From: Selaginella moellendorffii
Taxonomy: Eukaryota > Streptophyta > Lycopodiopsida > Selaginellales > Selaginellaceae
Direction: 5' to 3'
Assembly (NCBI RefSeq): GCF_000143415.4
Contig: NW_003314277.1
Span: forward strand, 2,200,905-2,264,904
Length of the DNA: 64,000 nt
Below the pieces are notes generated by a model. The model did not search any database. It was not told where the DNA came from and saw only the letters and a program-made list of their open reading frames with translations. Within the stretch, counting starts at the first letter, position 1; every line of letters starts with the position of its first letter. This document shows, piece by piece, positions 34,616 through 45,600 of this stretch. The translations under genes and the position numbers were made by a program.

Positions 34616-34790
34616 TGTGAGTGCATGGAATATGAAAAGGGAATACAAAAATGTGTATATCAATTAACCTAAAAACTCTAGTTTATATACAAGAGCAAGT
34701 GGTCTAGATTGAAACTAATTTCACGGCTACCAAAATCCCACTACATTAATATTAATATATGGCATCATAACCATACACTTAGCCCTCACA
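34616..34790 (-). repeat. 5' LTR of gypsy copy B (175 bp)
   Basis: It is the same length and has the same termini as the 3' LTR. The adjoining internal sequence (minus strand TTGTTAAAAGTGAGGGGCAC) would hold the primer-binding site, but it does not match a tRNA end that I recognise. Confidence 0.92.
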
Positions 34791-35258
34791 AGTTGTTATT
34801 ATAAGTTCTTTAAAAAATGGAGTGAGAACTTAGAAGTTGGCCACAACTACTAACTCCCAAACTTAAACTAGGTCCCAATCAGGCACACATAAACTGTAAA
34901 CACCATTTTATATCCTTACATCACATTGTGGCAGCCACTCGTCCAGTTAGTGTAGAACTGATAAATCTACCCATATCAAGGTCGTGAATCCTCAATCATA
35001 AGCATCCCTAGTGTCAAAAGGCACACAACACTAAAAAAGATAAATAGTGTTTAAAACCGTAAAAAAGGTTTAGTACCACCTTCTCCAATCAATATAAACT
35101 CCGTCGTCTGGTGCGAATTCTCCACCGCCTTGGACACCCGGATCGCCGCCAGCCACAGTTCTTGAGCCTCGCCGAGCAGCTTCCACACTGATCCCGAGGG
35201 TGCTCGTCACCATCGTCACGCACAACAACATACTTCATTGGATTTACAATCATCGCAG
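34791..35258. other. Intergenic stretch and PLAC8 3' flank
   Basis: No gene is seen between the LTR and the stop codon of the PLAC8 gene at 35259. The region is moderately AT-rich on the left and becomes GC-richer from about 35090. Confidence 0.5.
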
Positions 35259-36275
35259 CTATACCATTACTTGATTTCCAGGAGCAACAGTTACAGGGAT
35301 TCCCGAGTATGTCCCTCGCTCTTTCATTTCTCGGTACTCTTGGCACACTGCGCAGGGATGGCAGCACAAGTGCGTGAGAAAGTCGCCGCACGGAGCATCC
35401 TGGAAAACACACAAAAAAAAAAGAAGAAAAGAAATCGTTGGTCAGATACACAAGGAAAGCAGATCGCTTCAACTTGAAAAGAACTTGGAAACTGTGAGAT
35501 GGAGTTACCTCGAGATTATACTTGTCTCTCAGTGTTTTCCTGTAGCCACAAGCGTAGCATGACACGCATGACGCAGCGACGCCGAGAGCAGTTCCTTCCG
35601 TCAGTGCGCAGCAAAGTCCAGTGACAGCGCCCCAAAGAAGAAGATGCATCACGCACGGCCCGACCCACGGCCGATCTTCCAGAGTCTCCACATTCCGGCC
35701 AAAGAGTATACAGGGGCAAAACAAACCAAGGCAGCCTACACACAAGAAAAACCAAGGAAATGGATTAGAACTCTTATGAAACAAGCATAACTAGAGAACA
35801 GTGAATGAAACTCAGAACAAACAACACTCTACTATGCATCAAAGAGTTGGAAAGCTTTGTCAAACAAACAAGAAAACCAAGAGGAAATGGATATGAAACA
35901 CCCGTCCCAGAGAACCAACGTGAAAACGAAAACGAAGAACAAAACTTAGAACTCTAAGCATCAAAGAGTCCCTCCCATACTGGAAAACTTTAGAAATAAA
36001 ACAAGGAAGCTCAAATCAATCGAAAAACTAAAGAGTCGAGAGCAGCCAAAATCGAGACTGGAAACTCACCGGAAAGCCCAAAATAGGGAAAGAAAAAAAA
36101 TGCGAAGCACAGGAGGAAAGATCGATCACTCACAGCTCGGAATATCGTCGGAGCAAGCGCAAATCCCAGAGGTCCAGCGCAGGGGGCGCTCATGCTGATG
36201 GAAGGGCACGGTGCCATCCTCTGCTGCTAGCGGCTGGTAGCTCGCCCTCGAGGAAGAGAGCTCCGGCGCATCCAT
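35259..36275 (-). CDS. PLAC8-domain cysteine-rich membrane protein (PCR/FW2.2-like), 169 aa
   Basis: Three exons (minus): 36275-36134, 35735-35509, 35399-35259; 510 nt, 170 codons. The spliced frame gives the family signature [17 protein letters not shown], then [11 protein letters not shown], a hydrophobic segment ([19 protein letters not shown]), [20 protein letters not shown] and the second cysteine block [20 protein letters not shown]. Family members (PCR, FWL/CNR) act at the plasma membrane in cadmium or zinc efflux, calcium influx or organ-size control; which applies here cannot be told. Intron 1 is 398 bp. Start at 36275 gives the usual N-terminal length; another in-frame reading from an ATG at 36217 lies in a different frame and loses the motif. 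Confidence 0.9.
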
Positions 36276-36532
36276 CACCACGATCGCTGGCGCAAGCCCT
36301 AAACCTTGGAGAACGAAGGCGTACGGAACAAGGTAAAGGTGAAACTCATGGCACGGTATTTTAATTTCGTGGGCTATGTTTTTAGGGTTTCGCTGGTCCT
36401 CCCCGCGCTGTAGATAGATTCGCGCGCGTTTTCCTTTGCTCAGCGCCGGGAGCTGGATCGCGCGATCTAGCCTAGCAGCGGTGTGGAAATATGGGAAATG
36501 CGATCGCAGCGATGGCGATCTAGGGGCGGTCC
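36276..36532. promoter_or_regulatory. Divergent spacer between PLAC8 gene (-) and ELMO gene (+)
   Basis: 257 bp lie between the start codons. There is no clear TATA box on the plus side, and GGGTTT/AAACCT words are present. It is the fourth close head-to-head arrangement in the window. Confidence 0.4.
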
Positions 36533-38134
36533 ATGAGCAGCAGCTCCGCCGCCTCGACTAGCTCCAGGAATCTCGTCCTCGGCAGCGTCGCGGTTGCGGA
36601 TTGCGATTGGTGTGGCTGCTGCTCGCCGCTGTGCGCCAGGATTATGAGTTCCGCGGCGCGGCTGAGGCGGCGCGTCCATCACAGCGATGTGGGAGGGAAG
36701 AAATTCGAGCGCGTTCTCTCCAGTGGATCCGATGGATTGAGCGAGCCCCTTCTTGGAGTGTGTTCTTCCTTCCTTTGCTTGCTCTTATCGATTTAACTTT
36801 TTTTTTACAGGGTGGAGACGATGAGTATTTTGAAGATTGGAAGGAGAAGAAGAGAAGGGAGGAGCATGAATGGTCGCAGATTTTCACTCGGCTCCTTGCT
36901 CAATGGAGCCAATGGCTGTGTAAGCTTTGCTCGTGCTCTTGACACTATCACTCTCTTTTTCTTTCTTTCTTTATTTCTTTCTTTCTTTCTCTGCAGCAAT
37001 CGTGCTTTTAGGCTCGGGATCCTTGCTTGGTGACATGATCAATCGTGTTTTGTATCGTCGAGACGAAGGTATCGTGCATATCGATCTAACACCTGTACAG
37101 GTAATCTTTCTTTCTTTCGCCATCACTAGCCAAACGATTCTTTCGTGATGTGCAGGAAGAACGGCTTCACAAGCTCCAGAAACGCTTGCAAGTTGCTTTT
37201 GATGGAAGCAATTCCAAACACGCGGTAAGACAAAGTCTTCTCGGAGATGGCTTTTTCTCAAACTGGGAGAATGGCTGTCTTTCAGGAAGCACTGGTAGCG
37301 CTGTGGCACGAGGCTTTCCCTGGCCGTCTCTTCGATGGTTTGATCACGGAGAAGTGGAAAGAAATGGGATGGCAAGGCACGGATCCTTCGACGGATTTCA
37401 GGTCCTTTTCTCAATCCATTCATGCTCGCCAATTTCTCCAATTCCATGCAGAGGTGGTGGATTCATTTCCCTGGAAAATCTGCTCTTTCTAGCGCAGCGC
37501 TATCCGGTATGTTACTTATCATTCCTTCCAGCAAGATTCCCTCACATTTTCTACGTTTCTAGAGATCGTTTTCGAAGCTGCTGCACAAAGAGGAGGGCCA
37601 GCGATCCGAGTGGGAGTATCCGTTTGCGGTGGCAGGCATTAACGTGTCTTTCATGCTTATCCAGATGCTCGACCTTCGATCAGGTAACAACCGAGCTGCG
37701 CGATTCCATTATTGACTTACTCGTGCGCTCTGTGCTCTTGTTTGTTTGTATAGAAAAGCCGAGCTCTCTATCCGGACTGAAATTCGCGAAGATCTTGGCC
37801 GGTACGTTCTCCATTTCATTACAGCGACGTTGTCCTTGAAGGAATCTGGCTATATTGGTATTGCAGAAGACGAGCAAGCTTTTGACGTGCTGTACTGCGT
37901 AGCGTTTGAGATGATGGATGCACAGTGGCTGGCAATGCGTGCTTCCTACATGGAGTTTAACGTACGTTTCCTCGCTTTCTTCGTCTTTGCGATTAACGAA
38001 AGATTGTTTAAGATTGTTCTTTGTCTAATCAGGCTGTCCTAAGCGCAACCCGTTCTCAGCTCGAGCGTGAGTTGTCTCTAGATGATGTCTACCGAGTTCA
38101 GGACCTCCCCGCATACACACTCTTGTGCAGATGA
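36533..38134 (+). CDS. ELMO/CED-12 domain protein, 347 aa
   Basis: Ten exons: 36533-36757, 36811-36919, 36997-37100, 37156-37224, 37286-37401, 37452-37506, 37563-37683, 37754-37801, 37867-37961, 38033-38134; 1044 nt, 348 codons. After an N-terminal Ser/Ala/Arg-rich region and an acidic/basic stretch (EYFEDWKEKKRREEHEW), the ELMO domain runs from about residue 150: EERLHKLQKRLQVAFD, EALVALWHEAFPG, GGGFISLENLLFLAQRYP, EWEYPFAVAGINVSFMLIQM, EDEQAFDVLYCVAFEMMDAQW and MRASYMEFN. ELMO proteins work with Rho-family GTPase exchange or Arl GAP activity. The intron before exon 3 holds a CTTT microsatellite. Parts of this gene are duplicated downstream. Confidence 0.92.
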
Positions 38135-38538
38135 TTTTTAATCTCGGAAAATGGACAAACTATGACTCTAAAACTTAATATTTGAATCGGTCCATCTTGT
38201 GTATTATTATTATTATTGGTTAAGATTATTTGACTCAAAATAAATTCAATTAAATTTATTATGACGCTTGGATTTATCAGCCCTTCTGGACGCAATGTTG
38301 CGAAGCAATTATACTCGTTCAAATCCCCCCAGGGTAGTCCAAGTTCTTCTAGTACGTAAGTACGGCACTTTGAAAATCATACACGAGGGACCGCATTTCC
38401 CTCTGCCTTCCGTGCAGCAGACGGTTGTGAAGAAAATTCTCCACACAGCACAGCATAAAAGCCCAGACTTGACGAAAACTAATGCCAAAGAATCAAGGTC
38501 TAGATCACAGCAGAGAGCGATCAGGAGTTTTTAAATCC
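38135..38538. promoter_or_regulatory. ELMO 3' flank and germin-like gene upstream region
   Basis: No gene is seen. There is an ATT microsatellite near 38203. CAGCATAAAAGCCC near 38451 is a plausible TATA region 80-90 bp upstream of the germin-like start codon. Confidence 0.4.
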
Positions 38539-39702
38539 ATGGCGTTCAACATCTTCTTTGTTATAGCTCTCACGCTTCTCTCATCAGCCGACATACAATC
38601 TCTTGTGGAAGCTGCCGATCCCGATCCAGTGCAGGACTTTTGCATTCCCAGCAACACCTTGATCGAAGGCTCTCCCTGCAAGCCATACTCGCAAGTCACC
38701 TCCAAAGATTTCTACTCAAGCCTCCTCCGCACCAACACCGATACTACAAACACCCTCAATCCTCTCTTCAACTTCACGCAAGCCATCAAGCCAAATGCTG
38801 ACGTGGACCAATCAGGGACGAGATAGGATGGGTAAAACTTCAGATGCCGGTCCCCGAAAAGTTTAAGGATTTGTCCATATTTAGCCCATGTCGGAGTCGG
38901 ATGAAGAGTCCGAGGTCCGAGACTGGGCATGCTGCCGTGGGCCAGTGGGTTGTCGGGAGAGGCATCTGTAAAACCTCGGTGTCGTATCTCTTTCCATACG
39001 CTTGTCGTCAACCCTCAAAACCGGGAGTGAGAGAAGTCTCCTGTGTGGCATGATTAATACTGGGCCTTGCTCTTCCGGGCGGGTCACTTGGTTGTGGTTT
39101 TTGGGATGAGGCTACATGTTGCGCTGGCAGTTGGTGGCTAGCGTGCTTGCTGTACTCTCTCCCACAGCTGCACCAAGTTGGCTTCCGGGGCTGAGCGTAG
39201 GTCGCTGATCCGAATCCGTGTTGGAGACTTGCTCTCATCCCGGTGTGCAGTGGTCTGTTGTCATTGTTTGTTGTGGTATATTTCAAATTCCACTTTCCCG
39301 GCTCTCAACACCATGGGACTATCCATGGCGCAGATCTATCTCGGGCCCAAGGGTGTTGCCAGGACTCACACTCATCCCCGGGCGAGCGAGCTTGTTTACG
39401 TCGAGAAGGGTGTTGTGGAGGCTGGCTTCGTGGACACGAACAAGCTCTTCTCCCACAAGATGTGTGCCAGCGATCTGTTCGTGATCCCGCGAGGCGTGCT
39501 TCACTACGTGGTGAATGTTGGACGAGAGCAGGCGATTCTTTTGGGGGTGCTCAAGCTCAACAGCCAGAATCCTTCCTTCCAGATACCATCGTCTGCATTG
39601 TTCGGACCAAAGTTGCCGTATGAAGTCCTCGAAGCATCTTTCAGTCTCAACAGAACCACCATCGATGCGCTGCACAAGATCTACAAGAATGTAATCCCTT
39701 GA
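38539..39702 (+). pseudogene. GLP: Germin-like protein gene interrupted by a 487-bp insertion
   Basis: Two coding parts, 38539-38796 and 39289-39702, together have 672 nt (223 codons plus stop), the normal length of a germin-like protein, and both are in the same frame. Part 1 has a signal peptide (MAFNIFFVIALTLLS...), PDPVQDFCI and the second conserved cysteine (GSPCKPY). Part 2 has LNTMGLSMAQ, germin box B THTHPRASELVYVEKG with two His and one Glu metal ligands, and box C VIPRGVLHYVVNVG with the last His. Germins are apoplastic manganese cupins with oxalate oxidase or superoxide dismutase activity. As it stands, translation stops at 38826, 30 bp into the insertion. It could only be functional if the insert is removed from the transcript; no GT-AG pair at its ends allows that. 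Confidence 0.85.
38797..39283. mobile_element. 487-bp insertion flanked by CAAAT direct repeats
   Basis: CAAAT occurs immediately before (38792-38796) and immediately after (39284-39288) this segment. Removing the segment plus one CAAAT restores the germin-like frame exactly. The insert begins GCTGACGTGGACCAATCAGG and ends GTGGTATATTT. It has no ORF of note, no clear terminal inverted repeat and no TG...CA ends at these limits. It may be a non-autonomous DNA element or a solo LTR with slightly different limits. Confidence 0.75.
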
Positions 39703-39956
39703 GATCTCTAGAGAGCTCTTAATTGATGGCAGAATATTTAAATTATTCATTTGAATAAAACAGAAGATGAGCAATGTCCCACGCATGTTCCACACCCATG
39801 GTTTCCCACACCTGCATAAATTTGATCACCACCCCAGGATTGAATCACCTACATGATCTACGTACCAGTGCTCGCGTATGGTGCAGTTCCTCAGTTCCTC
39901 AAGTATAGACTGGCCCCGCACCAAAGGTGTGGAGCGGTATTTTCTTTCCTTCGTTT
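39703..39956. other. Germin-like gene 3' flank
   Basis: No further gene is seen. Confidence 0.4.
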
Positions 39957-40050
39957 AATCAGGCTGTACTAAGCACAACCCGCTCTCAACTCGAGTTCAG
40001 GACCTTCCACATACATACTATTGTGCAGATAATTTATCTTTGAAAAATTA
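39957..40050 (+). pseudogene. Duplicated piece of ELMO exon 10
   Basis: TAATCAGGCTGTACTAAGC through ACTATTGTGCAGATAAT matches 38026-38136 (intron end plus last exon of the ELMO gene), including the acceptor, with an internal deletion of about 27 bp and scattered changes. It cannot encode the domain. Confidence 0.8.
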
Positions 40051-40403
40051 CTGGATCTCCGAGACCAGCTTGTTCTGGAAAAAAACAAAGAAACCATTAC
40101 TCTCTTTGCTTGTGTCCAGAAGCTTGTCTCCCAATTCCTCCCTTCATCAAGGAACCAACATCAAGCTTAGCATGCATGCCATATGCATCCAGCTCCCAGC
40201 GCTTCAGATTCTTCAGCTGTGAATTATTGGCTTCGACTATGTGTTGTTTAGGAAGGCTACTCGTGGTGTACCTGTGCGGAGTGATCAGGCAGAGGTGGTG
40301 CGCCTTATGAGAAGTTAAAGGCCATTAACTGCTCTTCCGAGTGCTTGTGCTTTTCTATGTTAACAGTGTACTGCACCCCGATCAAGTGCTCATATCTCTG
40401 TAG
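40051..40403. other. Non-coding stretch before the SAMDC fragment
   Basis: Nothing recognisable. It may contain diverged 5' parts of the decarboxylase fragment, but no motif confirms this. Confidence 0.3.
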
Positions 40404-40841
40404 ATGATCATGGCCGTAATCAGCATGTACATATATCCTGCACCTGTTGGCAGATCGTGCAGCGGAATGTCAGCCGGCAAGCTTCTGCACTGCATATCCC
40501 ATGCTGGGATTGATGGTCTTCTCCCAGGTGCCAGGATCTGCGACTTCGCCTTCTACTCCATGAACAGCGTCGAGGGCGGTGCTTACGTCACTCCGGAGGA
40601 TGGTTATGGTTTTAGCTACGCAAGCTTTGAGACCATGGCATATGGACCGAGGGACATTGATCTCCAGGTCCTGATGGACAGAGTCTTGCGGTGCTTCAAA
40701 CCGGGTTTCTTCTCGCTGGCACTTTATGCGACTGGGACTAGCAACAGCTCCGGGCCTTTCGAAACTCCTCTACATAGATCTGCTCCACGAAAGGCGAGCA
40801 GAACTCGCATTCTGACAGTGCGTATCTGGGATCCTGACTGA
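40404..40841 (+). pseudogene. SAMDC: S-adenosylmethionine decarboxylase fragment
   Basis: The frame contains GLLPGARICDFAFYSMNSVEG, then VTPEDGYGFSYASFETMAYG, then DRVLRCFKPGFFSLALYA. These are consecutive conserved blocks of the beta/alpha domain of plant AdoMet decarboxylase (polyamine pathway: AdoMet to decarboxylated AdoMet). Compared with the family there are small deletions (the D-P-C-G-Y stretch before SMN and the T-I-H before VTPEDG). The N-terminal half with the self-cleaving ESS site is absent. The tail after FSLALYA is unrelated. It is therefore a gene fragment, probably brought in by the same rearrangements as the ELMO pieces around it. Confidence 0.8.
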
Positions 40842-41895
40842 TCATTTCCGATCGCAGGTGGAGTCCAGCCTTGCGACGATTTTTTTGACCGTATTGCGGA
40901 TGGAAGACATGGTACGTCCGTTAATGAACTGCAGGAGCACCCTGTGCCAATCCTCCTCGTCTACCAAAAGTATACAGACTTCTTTTGGCTCCAGTTCAGC
41001 TGGTGGTGCGAGTTTGAAGTTGTTCCCGTCAACCCACTCAATACTTGGTTCGCATCTGCCTAACTGCTTAATCCGAGCTATTTCCATGCAAGCCGCGTCC
41101 AGCTCATCCAGAAACTGGGGATGGAAACCAGCGTAAAAATCCATGTCCTTGGTCCGCTGCATATGACCAGTTACAATGGCTCCCAGCACAGAGTGAAGAA
41201 GAAAAACTTCTCTTTACGAAAGACGAGGTGGGATTTAGTTGACGACCACGAGATATAGAAACACAAACCTTGTTAAAACCCCTGACACGATAGACTACTA
41301 CTTGCTCCGAGTCACTCAAGTTGGCAGTCACTTGGTGTGCTGTAGGAGACACGCCCCACACGACTTTGTAAGGCTCAACAATGGCTTTGAGCGTCAGGAA
41401 GGTGTTTTCCAGCTCTCTATCGCCCGCTCTCTCGATGCCACTGTGATGACGAGTGTCCAGAGCCTGCGCACCATCAGCAATAAAAGTGAAATCGTCCCCA
41501 GCGGCTGCCCTCTCCTTGAGAAACTTCCATCCATTTCTCTATGTTCCCAGGCACATTGAAGTCCCCGTCCTCCTCCATTTCTTCTTCCATTTTGTGAACC
41601 GCGTCACGAACCGGCTTGTGCTCGTCTGCACCCGAGTATGCAAAGCGGAGCCCATCAAGCAGCCATTTCAGTAGCTGCAACGGTGTTCTGGCCTTCTCCA
41701 TGTTCCACACGCAAACGATCACACTCTTCTGTGGGCCACCCGCATAGAACATGCTCGCAATTGCCCTCAACCGGCAGCTTTTCCCAATGCCCTTGGGCCC
41801 GACAGTGACTAACTCTTCCTCACATTCAAGAGACAGGACATGCCATAGCAGTTTCTGTAAGTCCGGTGACCCCACAAAAAAAAAAGACTTTCTTA
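40842..41895 (-). pseudogene. P-loop NTPase gene, frameshifted
   Basis: On the minus strand an acceptor TTACAG at about 41855 opens an exon with LVTVGPKGIGKSCRLRAI (Walker A GxxGxGKS), KSVIVCVWNMEKA and HKMEEEMEEDGDFNVPGNI. A single-base frame change near 41525 leads into FTFIADGAQALDT (Walker B-like hhhhD) and VVWGVSPTAHQVTANLS, then a donor after GFNK near 41268. A last exon ends at 40842 (AGFHPQFLDELDAA, then DEEDWHRVLLQFINGR). The layout resembles the P-loop ATPase module seen in Crinkler/RHS-type proteins, but the family call is only a suggestion. With the shift the copy is probably inactive. It lies between two ELMO duplication fragments. Confidence 0.6.
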
Positions 41896-42074
41896 ACCTT
41901 TTACCAAGATTACAAGTGCCTGTGTAAGGAACGATGATCACCTTGGTTAAGATTGAGAAGATCCTTGCAATTGAGCGCCTTGATCTGCTGTCAAGATGCC
42001 TCCACTGTATCATCTCCGGCTACACGCTGCCGCTTCTTCGCAGCCTCTGCTCTCTCCATGAATGCCACCCTAAC

Positions 42075-42604
42075 AAAATAAAGTCTTCTCGATGGTTTTT
42101 TCTGAACTGGGAGAATGGCCGTCTTCCAGGAAGCACTGGTAGTGCTGTGGCAAGACGCCCTGGCCGTCTCTTTGACGGAGAACTGGAAGGAAATGGGATG
42201 GCAAGGCACGGATTTCTCAATCGATTCATGCCCAGCAATTTCTCCGATTCTGGTGGTGGATTCATTTCCCTGGAAAATCTGGTCTTTCTAGCGCAGCGCT
42301 ATCTGGTATGCTACTTATCATTCCTTCCATCAAGATTTTCTTACATTTTCTACGTTTCTAGAGATCGTTTTGAAGTTGCTGCACAAAGAATCCATTTGCC
42401 GTGGACGGGATTAACGTGTCTTTCATGCTTATCCAGATGCTCGACCTTCGATCAGGTAACAACCGAGCTGCGCGATTCCATTCTTGACTTACTCGTGCAC
42501 TCTGTGCTCTTGTTTGTTTGTATAGAAAATCAGAGCTCTCCATCCAGACTGAAATTCGTGAAGACCTTGGCTTGTTGTCCTTACAAGAATTTAGCTATAT
42601 ATTG
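42075..42604 (+). pseudogene. Duplicated ELMO gene segment (introns 4-8 with exons 5-8), decayed
   Basis: Nearly collinear with 37225-37860. It includes GAAGCACTGGTAG, GGTGGTGGATTCATTTCC, CTTTCTAGCGCAGCGCTAT and the CGACCTTCGATCAGGTAACAAC splice region. Introns are kept, so this is a DNA-level copy, not a retrocopy. It has deletions inside exon 5 (the E-A-F block) and exon 7 (about 25 bp), and the frame is lost. The copy stops abruptly near 42600. Confidence 0.88.
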
Positions 42605-42649
42605 ATAGTAGCACTTGCTTAGCATATGCTGTCCTGTTAACAAATACTG

Positions 42650-45600
42650 TTTGAATGTTATAATTATAATACAAGTTTTTCAAGTCTTTTTTATTTGTTC
42701 ATTAGACTTATATCAAGAATTTCTTTCAGTGCTACAAACAATGCATGGAGCATTTAATATAAAACCTCTTTATAGACTGTGTTAATAGTGAAAGTAGGAC
42801 TCAAAGGGAATAACTGTCCTTGGAGTGATATATTTTGTATTTTAATGCTTAATCCTACTGATGATGTGCATCTTGATAAAGCCACATAAAGTTAGTTATG
42901 GGTGAAAACTGGATGTGGTAGGTGTATTCTGACTCAGTCAAATGTTTGGCCTTGACATTTAGAGATTGTAAGGCAATGCCCCAAACGTATTGGAAATTGT
43001 TTTTTGGACATTTTAAATGGAATTTCTGTGTCTGAAGGTGTGAGTGGGATGAAAACTCATGTACTTTTAAATTTGCCTAATATAAAGAACTATTGGTAAA
43101 GTATGTTTAAGGATGAGGCATGTACCATTACATAGTCTACTTGATGGACATATGTTCCTTAATAGAATAAGGAATAACACCTTCTTTAAGTAAGAGTTTA
43201 TGTGGTGGAAGTTTAGAAGGAGTAATGGAATTTAAGAATTTAATTGGAAAGTCTTTTGAGTGTTTAATGTAAGTATGACTCTATTAGATGCAATGTAGGG
43301 GTTTGAAATATTCTGTAGAGATGGGAAAACAAAATTAACAATAGAGGACATTATTACCTATGTGTAAGGCAATATAATAGATTTTGAAGCTAAATTTGGT
43401 AAATTCACATAATTATTATCATTTCCAATTTGAAGAAGCCAATCAGCATATAAAGAGTTATTTTCAATTAGTCTTATATTTGTTTTAGTGGAAGTGTTCT
43501 AAAAAATTTCTATAACCTATTCATTTTTATTGAACTTAAAACAATTTGTGCTCGATGACCATGTGGAATAGCTGGTAATATTTGTCTAAAGTCACCACTT
43601 GTAATAATAACAATTCCTCCAAAAGGTAATTCATTTTTTTTATATCTTATAATGCTAAATTAATAACAGAAAATTCATGTGTGTGAACCATGCTAATTTC
43701 ATCCCATATTAACATATGTGCATTCTTAATTTTTAGACTTGCTTCACTATTTTAAAAGTTTATAAGTTATATGTAATGTCTAACTATTATGTAGTAAAGT
43801 GCTTGCAATACTTATCCAGACTTACTAATTACATTTTTATTTAAAAGTTAATGTATAGAAGTTAATGTATGTATAAAAGTGTTAAGGAGAAAAGTTTTAC
43901 CAGTACCACTAGAACTATCGATAAAAATATATTGATTTTGCTCAGTTAGGTTGTTAATTGTGTTGAGGATATTATAATATATAATCTTTTGTTCATCATT
44001 AAATCGAAATAAATTTTTTCTACAGAATGAATGAGCTGTATTAAATTAATATGATTATTTGTATCAAAATTTGTATAAAATAAAGGAAATTCATAGTCTT
44101 GATTGGATTTTCCATATAGATTGAATTTGCTATTTATATCATATAAAGCACATTCATAACAAAGTAATAGATCTATTAGTACAAAATCTTCAGAGAAAGA
44201 GTTTTTGAATTTTCTCATAAGGAATAAGGATTTTTTCGACTACAAAAGACATATAAAAAACAAATAGTTATCTTAATTGTGGTGACATTTTAAAAAAGAA
44301 ACCATCTTCTAAACAATTTACTGCATAGCAAATGCAGTACTTTGAAATGTTTCAAAATAAGTATTATGAATTCTTTTTAGATCATTAAAGGAAGTAGCCC
44401 CTTTTTTGTAAAGCAGTATAAAGCATAAATAATAAAGTTCAGTATTAAATGGGGAAATAGAATACATTTGTGAGATAATATTTTGTCAATATTTAATTTG
44501 CCAATGATGAGTGTGTTTATTAAATGTATAATGTAGAGGAATTTCAGGATATATATACTGCCTTGCATTTGGATCATGTCTATTTAATTTAAACCATTTT
44601 GTTAACATAGTATCATTTTGAGTAGCTTTTTGAAGTTCAATTAGCTCATTATCCTCAATGAAATAAATATTTTGGAAATTTTCTAGATTCATAGAAAAAT
44701 AGATTATAGGTGTTGAAAGCCATGCATTTTAAATAGAAAATGTCTTCATATAACTTCTAGAGCAGAAACATAATAAGTATTTAAAAAGAATAAAATTTCA
44801 TCTCAGTTTAAGCTATTATTATGTTATTGAGTGGTTAGATGGATTTTAATAGTGGCACAGTCATAGCCTTTGTAAATATATTGAAATAAATATTTAATAA
44901 TTTTTATAATTGCATATATTTAAATATTTATATGAGCTTTATATGTTTTACAAAGGTATTTGTTATAAAGTATAACCCAATGGTTATCCATATGACAACC
45001 ATTTTTAAAAATTGTACGCCCGCTGTCTAATCTATAATAATCTGGATATCCATTATCAAAAAATGTTGTTTCATTATTAAATTTTTTTGGAAAACCTTTT
45101 GAGTAAGAATTATTTTCCATGCAAGGACTATTAGGATAAAAAATTCCACATGGTTTATGCAATATATACGATGTAACTATTTTAAAGAGTTCATACTCGT
45201 TACAAAAATCTGGTAATCTAGCCATGATATATTGATTAATTGTATCATGGTCTTTAACTTTATTTTCATGGGTTAGAATTCCTAGAAAATGACAATGTGG
45301 GAGACCTTTTTTTTGGAACTCAATTATATATATATAGGCTATACATTTTCCAAATACATGTTTTTCTGTTATGTCTTTTAAATTTTTTTTAAGTTAATAT
45401 GGAAAACTCTAGAAACAAATGGTCTTCAAGACCTTCATTTGGATGTAAGTTTTCTATAATTTCTGGCTATTTAGGGTTACAAGTGAAAGTAATGAAAATA
45501 TCTAGTTTCAAGTAATGAGCAACAATTGCCATTGGATTTTGATAATTTTGTTATATTGCTCTAGAGCCACCACCAAAACTTGAGGGTAATATAAAAAATT

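Larger units (their letters stand above)
29809..34790 (-). mobile_element. Ty3/gypsy retrotransposon, copy B, 4982 bp with both LTRs, coding frame broken
   Basis: Two LTRs of 175 bp (29809-29983 and 34616-34790) start TGTGAG and end CTCACA. Next to the left LTR lies a polypurine tract (minus strand AAGAGGAGGGGATGA, 29984-29998), fixing the orientation. Order on the minus strand: gag (34413-33700), protease (about 33391-33128, active site reads VDTS rather than DTG), RT (33098-31776), RNase H (about 31700-31384), integrase zinc finger (31224-30916, H-x..-H and CVWC), integrase core (30741-30448) and tail. The RT catalytic box reads F-I-N-D instead of Y-[IV]-D-D, and several stops and shifts are present, so it is inactive. 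The LTRs differ at about 23 of 175 sites, nearly all transitions, which marks an old insertion. No matching 5-bp flanks were found. Confidence 0.92.

Noticed and set aside
35089-35784. 231-residue unspliced reading of the PLAC8 region
   Set aside because: It reads through two introns. The spliced model restores both cysteine blocks and the [11 protein letters not shown] motif.
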